The notes: generated by a model from the sequence alone, not told the origin. A stretch of 22,454 nucleotides of DNA from Candidatus Cloacimonadota bacterium (GCA_027064945.1 JAMOPB010000013.1:1-22454), one strand, 5' to 3'; positions 7,767 through 15,920 are shown, counted from the stretch's first letter. Translations and numbers: made by a program.

Positions 7767-9560
7767 CTATTCTTTTGAATCGGTTAATATTTTAATAGCT
7801 AATTCATTCAATTGCTCAGCAGAAACACAAGCAGGAGCTTCGCTCATCAAATCGGCAGCTTGCAGAGTTTTTGGGAAAGCAATTACATCACGGATTGATT
7901 CAGCTCCGGTAAGAATCATCACTAATCTATCCAAGCCGGGAGCAATTCCTCCATGTGGCGGAGTTCCATATCTCAAAGCGTTTAGGAAGAAACCGAATTT
8001 TTCTTCTAATTCTTCTTCAGTAAATCCTAGCACATCGAATATTTTTCTTTGAATATCAAGTCTATGGCATCTAATTGAACCGGAAGATAATTCCATACCA
8101 TTACAAACCATATCATAAAGTTGACCTTCAATCTTTCCATAATCTTCTTCATTATCAAAGTATTTAAGATGTTCTTCTTTAGGTAATGTGAACATGTGGT
8201 GAGCAGCTTCCCATCTTTCCGCTTCATCATTATATTCAAATAATGGGAAATCTGTAATCCAAACAAAATTGAAATCATCTTTATTATAAAGTTCTAATTC
8301 CTTACCGAAATGATTACGAATTTCAGCTAACACTTTAAAAACGATCTTATTTTTATCAGCGGCAAACAAAATCAAATCACCCGCTTTTGCTTCGGTTCTT
8401 TGCAGAATTTTTTCACGTTCTTCATCAGAAATAAATTTGCTGATTCCTGCGGTAAATCCATTTTCATCAACTTTTACAAAAGCTAATCCTTTACCGCCAA
8501 CATGCTTAGCAATATTTGTAAGTTGATCAATCTTCTTACGAGAATAACCGGCACATCCGGGAGCTACCACGCAACGAACACTACCACCTGATGTCAATGC
8601 ACCGGAAAAAACTTTGAAATCAGAATTTGAAACGATATCACTAAGATCTTTCAATTCCATGCCAAAGCGCATATCAGGTTTATCTATTCCAAATCTTTGC
8701 ATCGCTTCTTTGTATGGTAAACGTGGAAATGGAATTGGCAAATCGATACCTTTCGTTTCACGGAATATATAACTAAAAAGATTTTCCATAATGCGGAAAA
8801 TATCTTCTTCATTCACAAAACTCATTTCCATATCTAATTGTGTAAATTCCGGCTGACGGTCAGCACGTAAATCTTCATCACGAAAACAACGCGCAATTTG
8901 GTAATATCTGTCAAACCCGGCAATCATCAATAATTGTTTATAAATTTGTGGAGATTGTGGAAGTGCGAAGAATTTTCCGTTGTGAACACGGCTAGGAACC
9001 AAAAAATCTCGAGCTCCTTCGGGGGTTGATTTCATCAACATTGGAGTTTCAATTTCCAAAAATCCTTCATTAGATAAAAAATCACGCATAGCTTTTACAA
9101 TCTTATGACGCATCACAATTATTTTACGTAATTTCTCTCTACGTAAATCAAGATAACGATACTTCAAACGCAAATTTTCTTCAGCTAGAATATTCTCGTT
9201 TATTTGCACAGGCAGTGGTTCTGAATTGTTTAATAAAAGCAATTCTTCAGCTTCTATTTCCCAAGCTCCGGTAGTCATATCCTTGTTTATGTTTCGTTCT
9301 TCACGTTCAATTAATTTTCCGCTAACAGCAATCACATATTCATTTCTTAATGTACCTGCTTTGGCATGGACAGCTTCATTTTCAGGATTAAACACAATCT
9401 GAACCAAGCCCGAAACATCACGTAAATCTATAAAGATTAAACCACCTAAGTCACGGCGACGATGTACCCAACCCATAACTGTAACATTTTTGCCTACATC
9501 CTCTTGCGTGAGATTCTCAGCTAAGTGAGAACGTTTTTTATTTCCTATAAAATCTAACAT
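7767..9560 (-). CDS. aspS: Aspartyl-tRNA synthetase
   Basis: The protein has 597 residues, the normal bacterial length with the GAD insertion. The N-terminal anticodon-binding OB domain has WVHRRRDLGGLIFIDLRDVSG (from residue 31). Class II motif 2 lies at about 218-247 and includes CFRDEDLRADRQPEFTQ. Motif 3 is GGIAPGLDRLVMIL near the C-terminus. The DLG triplet matches E. coli (Leu30), whereas non-discriminating enzymes usually have His there, so this is probably an Asp-specific enzyme; that is inference. The ribosome site is GAGGA. A TTGACA on the minus strand at 9624-9619 lies 59 bases upstream, but its -10 is poor. The gene probably heads the aspS-mtaB-mlaF-mlaD run. Confidence 0.96.
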   Translation of the reverse strand: MLDFIGNKKRSHLAENLTQEDVGKNVTVMGWVHRRRDLGGLIFIDLRDVSGLVQIVFNPENEAVHAKAGTLRNEYVIAVSGKLIEREERNINKDMTTGAWEIEAEELLLLNNSEPLPVQINENILAEENLRLKYRYLDLRREKLRKIIVMRHKIVKAMRDFLSNEGFLEIETPMLMKSTPEGARDFLVPSRVHNGKFFALPQSPQIYKQLLMIAGFDRYYQIARCFRDEDLRADRQPEFTQLDMEMSFVNEEDIFRIMENLFSYIFRETKGIDLPIPFPRLPYKEAMQRFGIDKPDMRFGMELKDLSDIVSNSDFKVFSGALTSGGSVRCVVAPGCAGYSRKKIDQLTNIAKHVGGKGLAFVKVDENGFTAGISKFISDEEREKILQRTEAKAGDLILFAADKNKIVFKVLAEIRNHFGKELELYNKDDFNFVWITDFPLFEYNDEAERWEAAHHMFTLPKEEHLKYFDNEEDYGKIEGQLYDMVCNGMELSSGSIRCHRLDIQRKIFDVLGFTEEELEEKFGFFLNALRYGTPPHGGIAPGLDRLVMILTGAESIRDVIAFPKTLQAADLMSEAPACVSAEQLNELAIKILTDSKE

Positions 9561-9649
9561 ATTTTCCTCATCATATTTATATTTTCTTTGTTCGCTAGAA
9601 TTTAAATCTAACCTTATTTGTCAATGATCGCAAATTTATCTAATCAAAC

Positions 9650-10267
9650 CTAATTTTTCTTTTGTTCTTTAAGTTTGGAAAATTCAATTGAGCTATCTTT
9701 AAAAATTAGGCGACAATTTTTATTTCTTTCACTTATTTTAGGAAAGAAAATAAATCCGCTTTTCCTGGCTCCCGACCGTAATTCACCAAATCTAAAAACA
9801 TAACTAATCATATTTTCTCTTGCTTTTTGCCATCTTTCCAATGCTGTTTGGTGCTCGTTTAAAAGATCATCATCTTCATTTTGATCAAAAAAATGCGATC
9901 CTGAATCGTGAATATCATTTAATAATTCAAGCCGATTAGGCTCTATTAAGCGCTCTAAGTATTCATTATCTAATGCATCAAACTGGTTTCCATTTTCATC
10001 AATTAAGGCAAAATCGTCTGAATTAATCTGAAAATTCTCATCCGTACGGTTTTTTATTACAACATAAAATGCAATAAAATAGTCAGCAAATTCATCAGGT
10101 TCGTAGCTCCAATATCTGTTTTCTGCTGCAAATTGATAATTATCATTATTCACAATCCCAAAGTATTCGGAAAGAATTACATCTTGAGACTGAATTGGCA
10201 TATACTTAGCTGTACAACCAAGAAGAAATAGAATAATTGAACTAACTCCTAAAAAAAACTTTTTCAT
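9650..10267 (-). CDS. Small lipoprotein of unknown function
   Basis: From ATG 10267 the protein has 205 residues. Its lipoprotein signal peptide MKKFFLGVSSIILFLLGC has a lipobox LLGC with the modified Cys at 18, so it should be membrane-anchored. The middle segment (YFIAFYVVIKNRTDENFQIN, then DFALIDENGNQFDAL) resembles the extracellular Ig-like fold of DUF4352-type proteins. The C-terminal third has alternating charged helices and ends FSKLKEQKKN. A GTG at 10276 in frame is an alternative start, but AAAGGTG overlapping it is well placed as the ribosome site for ATG 10267. It follows the gyrA terminator with no clear promoter of its own. I do not recognise a specific family or function. Confidence 0.75.
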   Translation of the reverse strand: MKKFFLGVSSIILFLLGCTAKYMPIQSQDVILSEYFGIVNNDNYQFAAENRYWSYEPDEFADYFIAFYVVIKNRTDENFQINSDDFALIDENGNQFDALDNEYLERLIEPNRLELLNDIHDSGSHFFDQNEDDDLLNEHQTALERWQKARENMISYVFRFGELRSGARKSGFIFFPKISERNKNCRLIFKDSSIEFSKLKEQKKN

Positions 10268-10273
10268 AAAATT

Positions 10274-10280
10274 CACCTTT
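10274..10280 (-). promoter_or_regulatory. Ribosome binding site that fixes the lipoprotein start
   Basis: AAAGGTG on the minus strand ends 6 bases before ATG 10267 and covers the competing GTG 10276, so the shorter, 205-residue product is preferred. Confidence 0.6.
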
Positions 10281-10305
10281 GTTGATATTTACATTTTCTT
10301 ATCCT

Positions 10306-10345
10306 AAAAAATAAGTGATGCTGAACCAAGTTCAACACCACTTAT
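10306..10345 (-). terminator. Strong Rho-independent terminator after gyrA
   Basis: In minus-strand RNA, bases 10345-10330 pair with 10326-10311 over 16 positions, including two G-U pairs, around a 3-base TTG loop. The stem is followed directly by a short U-run (10310-10306). It lies 33 bases after the gyrA stop. Confidence 0.88.
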
Positions 10346-10378
10346 ACGTCAATAATTATCTCCAAAGAGGAATATTAA

Positions 10379-13102
10379 TTATTCTTCATCATCACCTTTA
10401 AGAAAATCGAATACTCCTACTTCAACTTCATCATCTTCAAAAGTTTTTTTTGATTTTTCTTCTTCTGAATCCTCTTCAACAAGATTGTTTTCTGTAGAAG
10501 TGGTTTCCTCAGGAATAATTTCATCCGGAATAATTTCCTCAGTATCAGCTTCCTCAGGAATAATTTCTTCAGGATTAACTTCCTCGTTTCCTACTTCAAC
10601 AATATTATCATCGGTAATAGATTCAGTATTTTCATCAACTAAGTTTTCTTTTCCTAAAATAATTTCATCTTCGCTTTCTTCTTCAGCCGGAATACGTGTC
10701 ACATCGTAAACTTTGTCACCATCTTTCAAGCTAATTAAGCGTACGCCCATTGTATTGCGATTTATCACATTTATTTTATCCACGCCTTGACGTATGATCA
10801 TTCCATTTCTAGTTACAATCATCAAATCATCGTTATCAACAACTTCTTGCAGAGATATAAGATGTCCGTTACGATCATTGGTTTTAAGAGTAATCACACC
10901 TTTTGATCCACGTTTAGTAGTTTTATAACTGCTGATTTCAGTACGCTTGCCATAACCATTTTCACTAATTGCCAAAAGCGTACCTTCTCGACGAATAACA
11001 ACCATTGAAACAACTTCATCGCCATCACGCAAGCTAATACCTCGAACACCTTGAGAAGCTCTACCAATTGATCTGGCATCTGTTTCATTGAATCTATTGG
11101 CGAATCCATTTTTGGTAGCTAAGATAATATCATTTGTTCCTTCGGTAATTTGAGCATCGATCAATTTATCACCATCTTTCAATTTGATTGCAATAATACC
11201 ATTAATTCTTGGACGAGAATAAGCTTCCAAATCTGTTTTCTTAATCACACCATTTCTGGTAACCATTGTAATGTAATATGGTTGCTCAAAATCTCTTACA
11301 GTAACGAATGCTTCAATCTTTTCATCTTTTTCAAATTGCAATAAGTTTACAACAGCTTTACCGCGTGCTGTTCTACTCACCTTTGGAATTTTATGAACCT
11401 TTAGCCAATAACATTTGCCTCGATCTGTGAAGAACAGTATGTAAGCATGGGTAGAAGCAATAAAGATATTTTCAACAAAATCTTCTTCTTTTAGATTAGC
11501 TCCATTTAAACCGCGTCCACCACGACCTTGCTTACGATAAGTATCTATTGGAAGACGTTTAATATAGCCTTGATGAGAAATTGTTACAACCATTTCTTCG
11601 TCAGCAATCATATCTTCAGTATCGATATCACCGCTACCTTCCAAAATAACGCTTCGACGTTCATCGCCGTAACGTTTTTTGATTTCGGTAGTTTCATCTT
11701 TGATAATTTGCATCCTACGTTCACGACGAGCTAAGATATCTCTTAAATCCTCTACGGTTTTCAAGATTTCTTCATATTCTTCTTCAACTTTTGCACGCTC
11801 TAAACCTGTAAGTTTTTGTAAGCGCATTTCCAAAATTGCTTTGGCTTGGATTTCAGAAAATTTGAATTTTGCACGAAGATTTTCATTCGCTTCAGCAGTA
11901 GATTTCGATGCTCTGATTGTAGCAATCACTTCATCAATATTATCCAATGCAATTCTATAACCTTCCAAAATATGTAGGCGTTGTTCAGCATTTTTAAGCA
12001 AGAATTGTGTTCTGCGAACAACAACTTGATGACGGAAATCGATAAATTTTTCGATCAATTCCTTCATATTTAATACTTTTGGAACACCACCATCGAGCGC
12101 TCTATTATTCACACTGAAACTTGATTGAAGTTGAGTGTATTTATATAACTTGTTTAAAACAGCATTAGCTTCGGCATTACGTTTTACAACGATAACAAGA
12201 CGCATTCCTTGTCTTCCTGATTCATCTCGAATATCACTAATGCCTTCAATACGTTTCTCTTTAACTTGTTTCACTATCTTTTCAATCAAATGAGTTTTAT
12301 TAACCATGTAAGGAATTTCTGAAATAACAATTAATTCAGTTCCGTTTGACTTGGTTTCAATCGAGGTTTTACCTCGCATGATTATGCGGCCATTACCTGT
12401 TAGGAAATAATCTTTGATTCCTTGTTTTCCAATAATATATGCTCCTGTAGGAAAATCAGGACCCTTGATATGTTGTAATAATCCCACTGGTTCCATTTCA
12501 GGATTATCAATAACAGCATTAATTCCATCACAAATCTCGTTTAAATTATGAGGTGCCATATTGGTAGCCATACCAACAGCAATACCGGAAGAACCGTTTA
12601 CTAACAGATTAGGGAATTTAGACGGAAATACAGTAGGTTCTTTACGAGTATCATCATAATTACCAATATAATCTACTGTTTCCTTATCGAGATCTTCCAT
12701 CAAATCGACAGCATATTTTTGTAATCGTGCCTCAGTATAACGCATTGCAGCAGGTGGATCACCATCTTGGGAACCAAAGTTACCTTGCCCATCTATCAGC
12801 ATATAACGCAAACTCCAAGGCTGTGCCATTCTAACTAATGTAGGATAGATAACTTGTTCACCATGTGGGTGATAGTTACCTGAAGTATCACCGGCAATTT
12901 TGGCACACTTCCTAAAACCTTTTCCCGGAGTTAACTTCAATTCATTCATCGCATAAAGAATTCTTCGCTGAGATGGTTTTAAACCGTCTCGTACATCAGG
13001 AAGAGCACGAGATACGATTACACTCATCGAATACTCAAGATACGATTTTTTCATTACATCTTCAATTTCTTTAAGTTCTATTCTTGATCTATCATGTATC
13101 AT
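10379..13102 (-). CDS. gyrA: DNA gyrase subunit A with long acidic tail
   Basis: The protein has 907 residues and is the breaking and rejoining subunit of gyrase. The active-site Tyr is Y122 in AAMRYTEARL, the same number as in E. coli. The CTD carries the GyrA box QGRGGRG (525-531), which marks gyrase rather than topoisomerase IV. The breakpoint helix reads HPHGEQVIYPTLVRMAQ, so E. coli positions Ser83 and Asp87 are Q83 and P87. Residues from about 807 to 907 form an unusually long acidic tail with repeated EEIIPEE/EEIIPDE units; E. coli has a tail of only a few dozen residues. It lies 9 bases after gyrB, with a strong GGAGG site overlapping the gyrB stop. Confidence 0.97.
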   Translation of the reverse strand: MIHDRSRIELKEIEDVMKKSYLEYSMSVIVSRALPDVRDGLKPSQRRILYAMNELKLTPGKGFRKCAKIAGDTSGNYHPHGEQVIYPTLVRMAQPWSLRYMLIDGQGNFGSQDGDPPAAMRYTEARLQKYAVDLMEDLDKETVDYIGNYDDTRKEPTVFPSKFPNLLVNGSSGIAVGMATNMAPHNLNEICDGINAVIDNPEMEPVGLLQHIKGPDFPTGAYIIGKQGIKDYFLTGNGRIIMRGKTSIETKSNGTELIVISEIPYMVNKTHLIEKIVKQVKEKRIEGISDIRDESGRQGMRLVIVVKRNAEANAVLNKLYKYTQLQSSFSVNNRALDGGVPKVLNMKELIEKFIDFRHQVVVRRTQFLLKNAEQRLHILEGYRIALDNIDEVIATIRASKSTAEANENLRAKFKFSEIQAKAILEMRLQKLTGLERAKVEEEYEEILKTVEDLRDILARRERRMQIIKDETTEIKKRYGDERRSVILEGSGDIDTEDMIADEEMVVTISHQGYIKRLPIDTYRKQGRGGRGLNGANLKEEDFVENIFIASTHAYILFFTDRGKCYWLKVHKIPKVSRTARGKAVVNLLQFEKDEKIEAFVTVRDFEQPYYITMVTRNGVIKKTDLEAYSRPRINGIIAIKLKDGDKLIDAQITEGTNDIILATKNGFANRFNETDARSIGRASQGVRGISLRDGDEVVSMVVIRREGTLLAISENGYGKRTEISSYKTTKRGSKGVITLKTNDRNGHLISLQEVVDNDDLMIVTRNGMIIRQGVDKINVINRNTMGVRLISLKDGDKVYDVTRIPAEEESEDEIILGKENLVDENTESITDDNIVEVGNEEVNPEEIIPEEADTEEIIPDEIIPEETTSTENNLVEEDSEEEKSKKTFEDDEVEVGVFDFLKGDDEE
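10485..10583 (-). repeat. Short imperfect repeats encoding the GyrA acidic tail
   Basis: Units of about 12-30 bases based on plus-strand TCAGGAATAATTTC recur at about 10508, 10523 (as TCCGGAATAATTTC), 10554 and 10569 (diverged), encoding (E)EIIP(E/D)E. The pattern suggests slippage-driven expansion within the gyrA 3' end. Confidence 0.6.
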
Positions 13103-13104
13103 TA

Positions 13105-13114
13105 TTTCCTCCTA
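13105..13114 (-). promoter_or_regulatory. gyrA ribosome binding site overlapping the gyrB stop
   Basis: TAGGAGGAAA on the minus strand includes the gyrB TAG stop (13114-13112) and ends two bases before the gyrA ATG, so ribosomes finishing gyrB sit on the gyrA initiation site. This is consistent with balanced coupling of the two subunits. Confidence 0.7.
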
Positions 13115-15007
13115 AACATCTATCTCTGCATATTTAGCATTCGATTCGATGAAATTTCGGCGAGGTTCAACTTCATCTCCCATAAGAATTGTAAATATTC
13201 TATCAGCTTCGATAGCATCATCTATTCTTACAGACGTTAGAATTCTACGTTCAGGATCCATAGTTGTTTCCCATAATTGTTCCGGATTCATCTCACCCAA
13301 ACCTTTGTATCTTTGAATATGCAAGCCTTTGGAGCCCAATTCCTTAATTAATTCATCGCGCTCATCTGTTGAATATACATATTTTTTTGATTTACCTTTC
13401 TTAATAAGAAATAGTGGTGGTTTTGCAAGGTAGATATGTCCATGCTCTACTAAAGGTCGCATATAACGGAAAAAGAAAGTGAGAAGTAATGTGGCAATAT
13501 GCTGACCATCAACGTCGGCATCGGACATGATCACAACTTTATTATAGCGTAATTTGGAAATATCAAATTCATCACCTATTCCGGCACCGAGAGCCAATAT
13601 AATAGGTTGAATCTTATCATTATTAAGCACTTTATCTATACGAGCTTTTTCAGTATTCAGCATCTTACCCCAAAGAGGTAAAATAGCTTGGAAAGTACGA
13701 TCTCTGCCCATTTTAGCAGAACCGCCGGCAGAATCTCCCTCAACCAAAAAGATTTCTGTTTGGCTTGGATCTTGAATAGAACAATCTGCCAATTTACCGG
13801 GCAAACTACCACTTTCTAAAACTGATTTTCTTCTGGTAAGTTCTCTAGCACGGCGAGCAGCTTCACGTGATCTTGCACCAATAATAGCTTTCTGAGAAAT
13901 AAGTTTTGCTTCTTGAGGATGTTCTTCCATAAATTCGGCAAGTTTTTCATAAACTATTGAATTTACAGCTCCTTCCACTTCTGAATTTTGTAATTTTGTT
14001 TTTGTCTGACCCTCAAATTGCGGATCACCCACTTTCACACTAATAACAGCAGTAATACCTTCTCTGATATCACTACCACCCGGAGATACTTTTTCGTTTT
14101 TTAACATATTATGCTGCTTAATATAGCTATTCACAGCACGAGTAAGAGCAGATTTAAAGCCACTAAGATGAGTACCACCTTCAATTGTATGGATATTATT
14201 AGCAAAACTTAAAATATTTTCCTGGTAACCTTCGTTATATTGGATAGCAACCTCGAAATCAACATCATCTCTTCTACCATAGATATAGATAGGATCTTCC
14301 ATCATTACTTTCTTGTTTTCATTTAGATATTTCACAAATGAAGCAATCCCACCTTCATAACGAAAATCATGTATTTTCCCGCTACGCTCATCTTTCAATA
14401 CAATTCTTATTCCACGATTTAAAAATGCTAATTCCCTTAAGCGGGTAGCAAGATATTCAAAACTAAATTCTACAGTTTCAAAAATCTCTTCATCAGGTCT
14501 AAAAATAACTTTTGTTCCGGTAGTATCTGTTGTACCAATAACCTCCAATTCTATCTGCGGAATACCTTTTTCATAATACTGATGGTAAATCTTACCATTC
14601 TTACGAACTTCCACATCCAATCTTGAGGATAAAGCATTTACCACTGAAACACCAACTCCGTGCAAACCACCGGATACTTTATAAGTTTTATCATCAAACT
14701 TACCACCAGCGTGAAGAATTGTCATCACCACTTGAAGTGCCGGCATATTTTCACCTTTATGCATTTCTACGGGAATACCACGTCCATTATCTTCAACAGA
14801 AACTCTGCCGTCTGCCATAATTGTAACAATTATCTCGTCACAAAAACCAGCTAAAGCCTCATCAATACTATTATCTACAACTTCATAAACTAAGTGATGC
14901 AGACCGCGTTCTGATGTTCCGCCAATATACATCGCCGGACGTTTACGAACAGCTTCCAGACCTTTGAGCACTTTAATATTACTAGATGTGTAATTTGCTG
15001 TTGTCAT
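13112..15007 (-). CDS. gyrB: DNA gyrase subunit B
   Basis: The protein has 631 residues, the short form without the proteobacterial insertion. The GHKL ATPase shows E42 and N46 (YEVVDNSIDEALAG) and D73 (VEDNGRGIP), in register with E. coli. R135 matches the coumarin-contact Arg136. The TOPRIM domain has FLVEGDSAGGS (E423, D425) and MSDADVDGQH. ILPLWGKMLN places W446 at the position of E. coli Lys447. The C-terminal QRYKGLGEMNPEQLWETTMDP is typical of GyrB. An AAAGGAG site precedes ATG 15007. It heads the gyrB-gyrA operon, with a candidate promoter about 100 bases upstream and 900 bp of non-coding repeat-rich DNA beyond. Confidence 0.97.
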   Translation of the reverse strand: MTTANYTSSNIKVLKGLEAVRKRPAMYIGGTSERGLHHLVYEVVDNSIDEALAGFCDEIIVTIMADGRVSVEDNGRGIPVEMHKGENMPALQVVMTILHAGGKFDDKTYKVSGGLHGVGVSVVNALSSRLDVEVRKNGKIYHQYYEKGIPQIELEVIGTTDTTGTKVIFRPDEEIFETVEFSFEYLATRLRELAFLNRGIRIVLKDERSGKIHDFRYEGGIASFVKYLNENKKVMMEDPIYIYGRRDDVDFEVAIQYNEGYQENILSFANNIHTIEGGTHLSGFKSALTRAVNSYIKQHNMLKNEKVSPGGSDIREGITAVISVKVGDPQFEGQTKTKLQNSEVEGAVNSIVYEKLAEFMEEHPQEAKLISQKAIIGARSREAARRARELTRRKSVLESGSLPGKLADCSIQDPSQTEIFLVEGDSAGGSAKMGRDRTFQAILPLWGKMLNTEKARIDKVLNNDKIQPIILALGAGIGDEFDISKLRYNKVVIMSDADVDGQHIATLLLTFFFRYMRPLVEHGHIYLAKPPLFLIKKGKSKKYVYSTDERDELIKELGSKGLHIQRYKGLGEMNPEQLWETTMDPERRILTSVRIDDAIEADRIFTILMGDEVEPRRNFIESNAKYAEIDV

Positions 15008-15109
15008 ATAAACTCCTTTTCTTTATAATTTCAACCTTGGTTAATCTTCAAATCATAAGATAAAAATAACCCTTCTCAGAGTTAAATTTAGCTATTTTAA
15101 TATTGCTCA

Positions 15110-15137
15110 AAAATATTTCCGCGATAGTATATGTCAA
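15110..15137 (-). promoter_or_regulatory. Candidate promoter for gyrB-gyrA
   Basis: On the minus strand a perfect TTGACA (15137-15132) is followed after 16 bases by TATTTT (15115-15110), giving a leader of about 95 bases to the gyrB ATG. The -35 is convincing; the -10 matches consensus at 4 of 6. Confidence 0.4.
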
Positions 15138-15379
15138 TTATTTTATTTTCAGATAGTTACGTGATTTTATATACAATGTATTATTTATTATCATACAGTC
15201 TTTATCTCTTTATTTCCCTACATGTTACAATATACTTAGATTCCTTTTGATGTTTTCTCTATTTTTATCTTTTTTTTTTTTTTGTTTTTCGCATATATCC
15301 ATACACCCAATAAGTCTATCATAATGCGTAATAATCTCAACTTACCATAGAGTAAAATTGTGTATGTTTTCATGGAAAT

Positions 15380-15406
15380 TTTAGCATAAATCAATTTTAT
15401 GCTAAA
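15380..15406. repeat. Perfect 11-bp inverted repeat
   Basis: TTTAGCATAAA (15380-15390) and TTTATGCTAAA (15396-15406) are exact inverted copies around a 5-base spacer. There is no T-tract directly after it on either strand, so it is either an operator-like palindrome or part of the repeat mosaic. Confidence 0.7.
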
Positions 15407-15469
15407 TACTGTATATTTCAGTTAAAATAATGAACTTGTAAGAGTTATTTTTTGCTGGCTTTATTTGTC

Positions 15470-15495
15470 CACGAATTGCACGAATAAACACGAAT
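15470..15495 (+). repeat. Three direct CACGAAT repeats with 9-10 bp period
   Basis: CACGAAT occurs at 15470-15476, 15479-15485 and 15489-15495. This resembles the CACGAATT-rich interspersed repeats I have seen in intergenic DNA of several FCB and other bacteria; copy number in this genome cannot be seen here. Confidence 0.65.
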
Positions 15496-15515
15496 ATTTG
15501 ATGATAAAGATTAAC

Positions 15516-15549
15516 GTACCAGTTTTCGTTGCCAAAACTGTACCTTTTT
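15516..15549 (+). repeat. Hairpin with one bulge and a following T-run
   Basis: GTAC-C-AGTTTT (15516-15526) pairs with AAAACT-GTAC (15534-15543) around a 7-base loop, leaving C15520 bulged. CTTTTTA follows on the plus strand. It looks terminator-like, but no plus-strand gene feeds into it, so it is listed as a repeat-type palindrome. Confidence 0.5.
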
Positions 15550-15581
15550 ATTTCCATCTACAGAAGATAATATAACGATTT

Positions 15582-15624
15582 TGTCGCACTTCGATATGTC
15601 GTTACACTCCTACTCAGTGTGACA
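15582..15624. repeat. Palindromic cluster around GTSRCACT motifs
   Basis: TGTCGCACT (15582-15590) and GTTACACT (15601-15608) are two near-copies, each able to pair with AGTGTGACA (15616-15624) with one wobble or mismatch. They form alternative stems, an arrangement typical of small interspersed repeats. Confidence 0.5.
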
Positions 15625-15751
15625 GAAACATCATTCTTTGTGCTTCCGAATTAAGAATTAAAATTTCAGAATTCAAACTTTAACATTCTTTAGTCTTAAC
15701 GCTGTTTCCATAAAGTTGGTTTAAAAAGCGGATAATGTTATGTTTTCAATT

Positions 15752-15802
15752 GTAGCGCAACTTGCTTAGTTGCGGAAAAAACAAGCTGGCAGCTTGTTCT
15801 AC
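15752..15802. repeat. REP-like double hairpin closed by GTAG/CTAC
   Basis: GTAG (15752-15755) and CTAC (15799-15802) enclose two hairpins: CGCAACT/AGTTGCG (15756-15762 and 15768-15774, loop 5) and ACAAGCT/AGCTTGT (15781-15787 and 15791-15797, loop GGC). The result is a compact three-way-junction shape, resembling REP/BIME-type elements mobilised by RAYT transposases. No transposase is present in the window. Confidence 0.65.
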
Positions 15803-15860
15803 TTTTCCTATTTTTTTACAAATTCAGAATTTTATCGAAGGATGAAGAAAAATTTCAAAC

Positions 15861-15890
15861 AAAAATGGCTGATTTCATAAGAAACCAGCC
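15861..15890 (-). terminator. Strong terminator of the yebC-ruvCA-rsmB-PASTA operon
   Basis: In minus-strand RNA GGCTGGTTTC (15890-15881) pairs with GAAATCAGCC (15876-15867), 10 bp with one G-U and a 4-base loop, followed by ATTTTTGTTTG. It lies 30 bases after the PASTA gene stop. Confidence 0.88.
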
Positions 15891-15920
15891 AGCTATATGA
15901 GATTTTATACTAATTTAAAC

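Larger units (their letters stand above)
15008..15920. other. Long non-coding region upstream of gyrB, rich in palindromes
   Basis: No credible gene, tRNA or rRNA is seen in these roughly 900 bases. The gyrB-proximal part (15008-15380) holds a candidate promoter and a T14 run at 15270-15283, in otherwise AT-rich plain sequence. The PASTA-proximal part (15380-15810) has at least five separate inverted or direct repeats with higher local GC, listed individually. The distal end holds the terminator of the PASTA gene. The look is of interspersed repeat insertions in a tolerant gap between two operons. Confidence 0.8.

Noticed and set aside
8027..8278. Alternate-frame ORF inside aspS suggesting a frameshift
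   Set aside because: The main aspS frame is complete through all class II motifs, so no frameshift is needed.
10268..10276. GTG start of the lipoprotein at 10276
   Set aside because: The AAAGGTG ribosome site overlaps this GTG and is well spaced for ATG 10267.
10485..10709. Plus-strand Ser/Ile-rich repetitive ORF
   Set aside because: It is the complement of the acidic GyrA tail repeats, with no ribosome site or independent coding signal.
15270..15283. T14 homopolymer as a phase-variation switch
   Set aside because: It lies in non-coding DNA about 260 bases upstream of gyrB, outside the candidate promoter; no gene is switched by it.
15380..15810. CRISPR array
   Set aside because: The repeats are short, unlike one another and irregularly spaced, with no cas genes.
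15008..15920. Replication origin next to gyrB
   Set aside because: No cluster of TTATCCACA-type DnaA boxes and no dnaA, dnaN or recF nearby; the AT-richness is not distinctive here.
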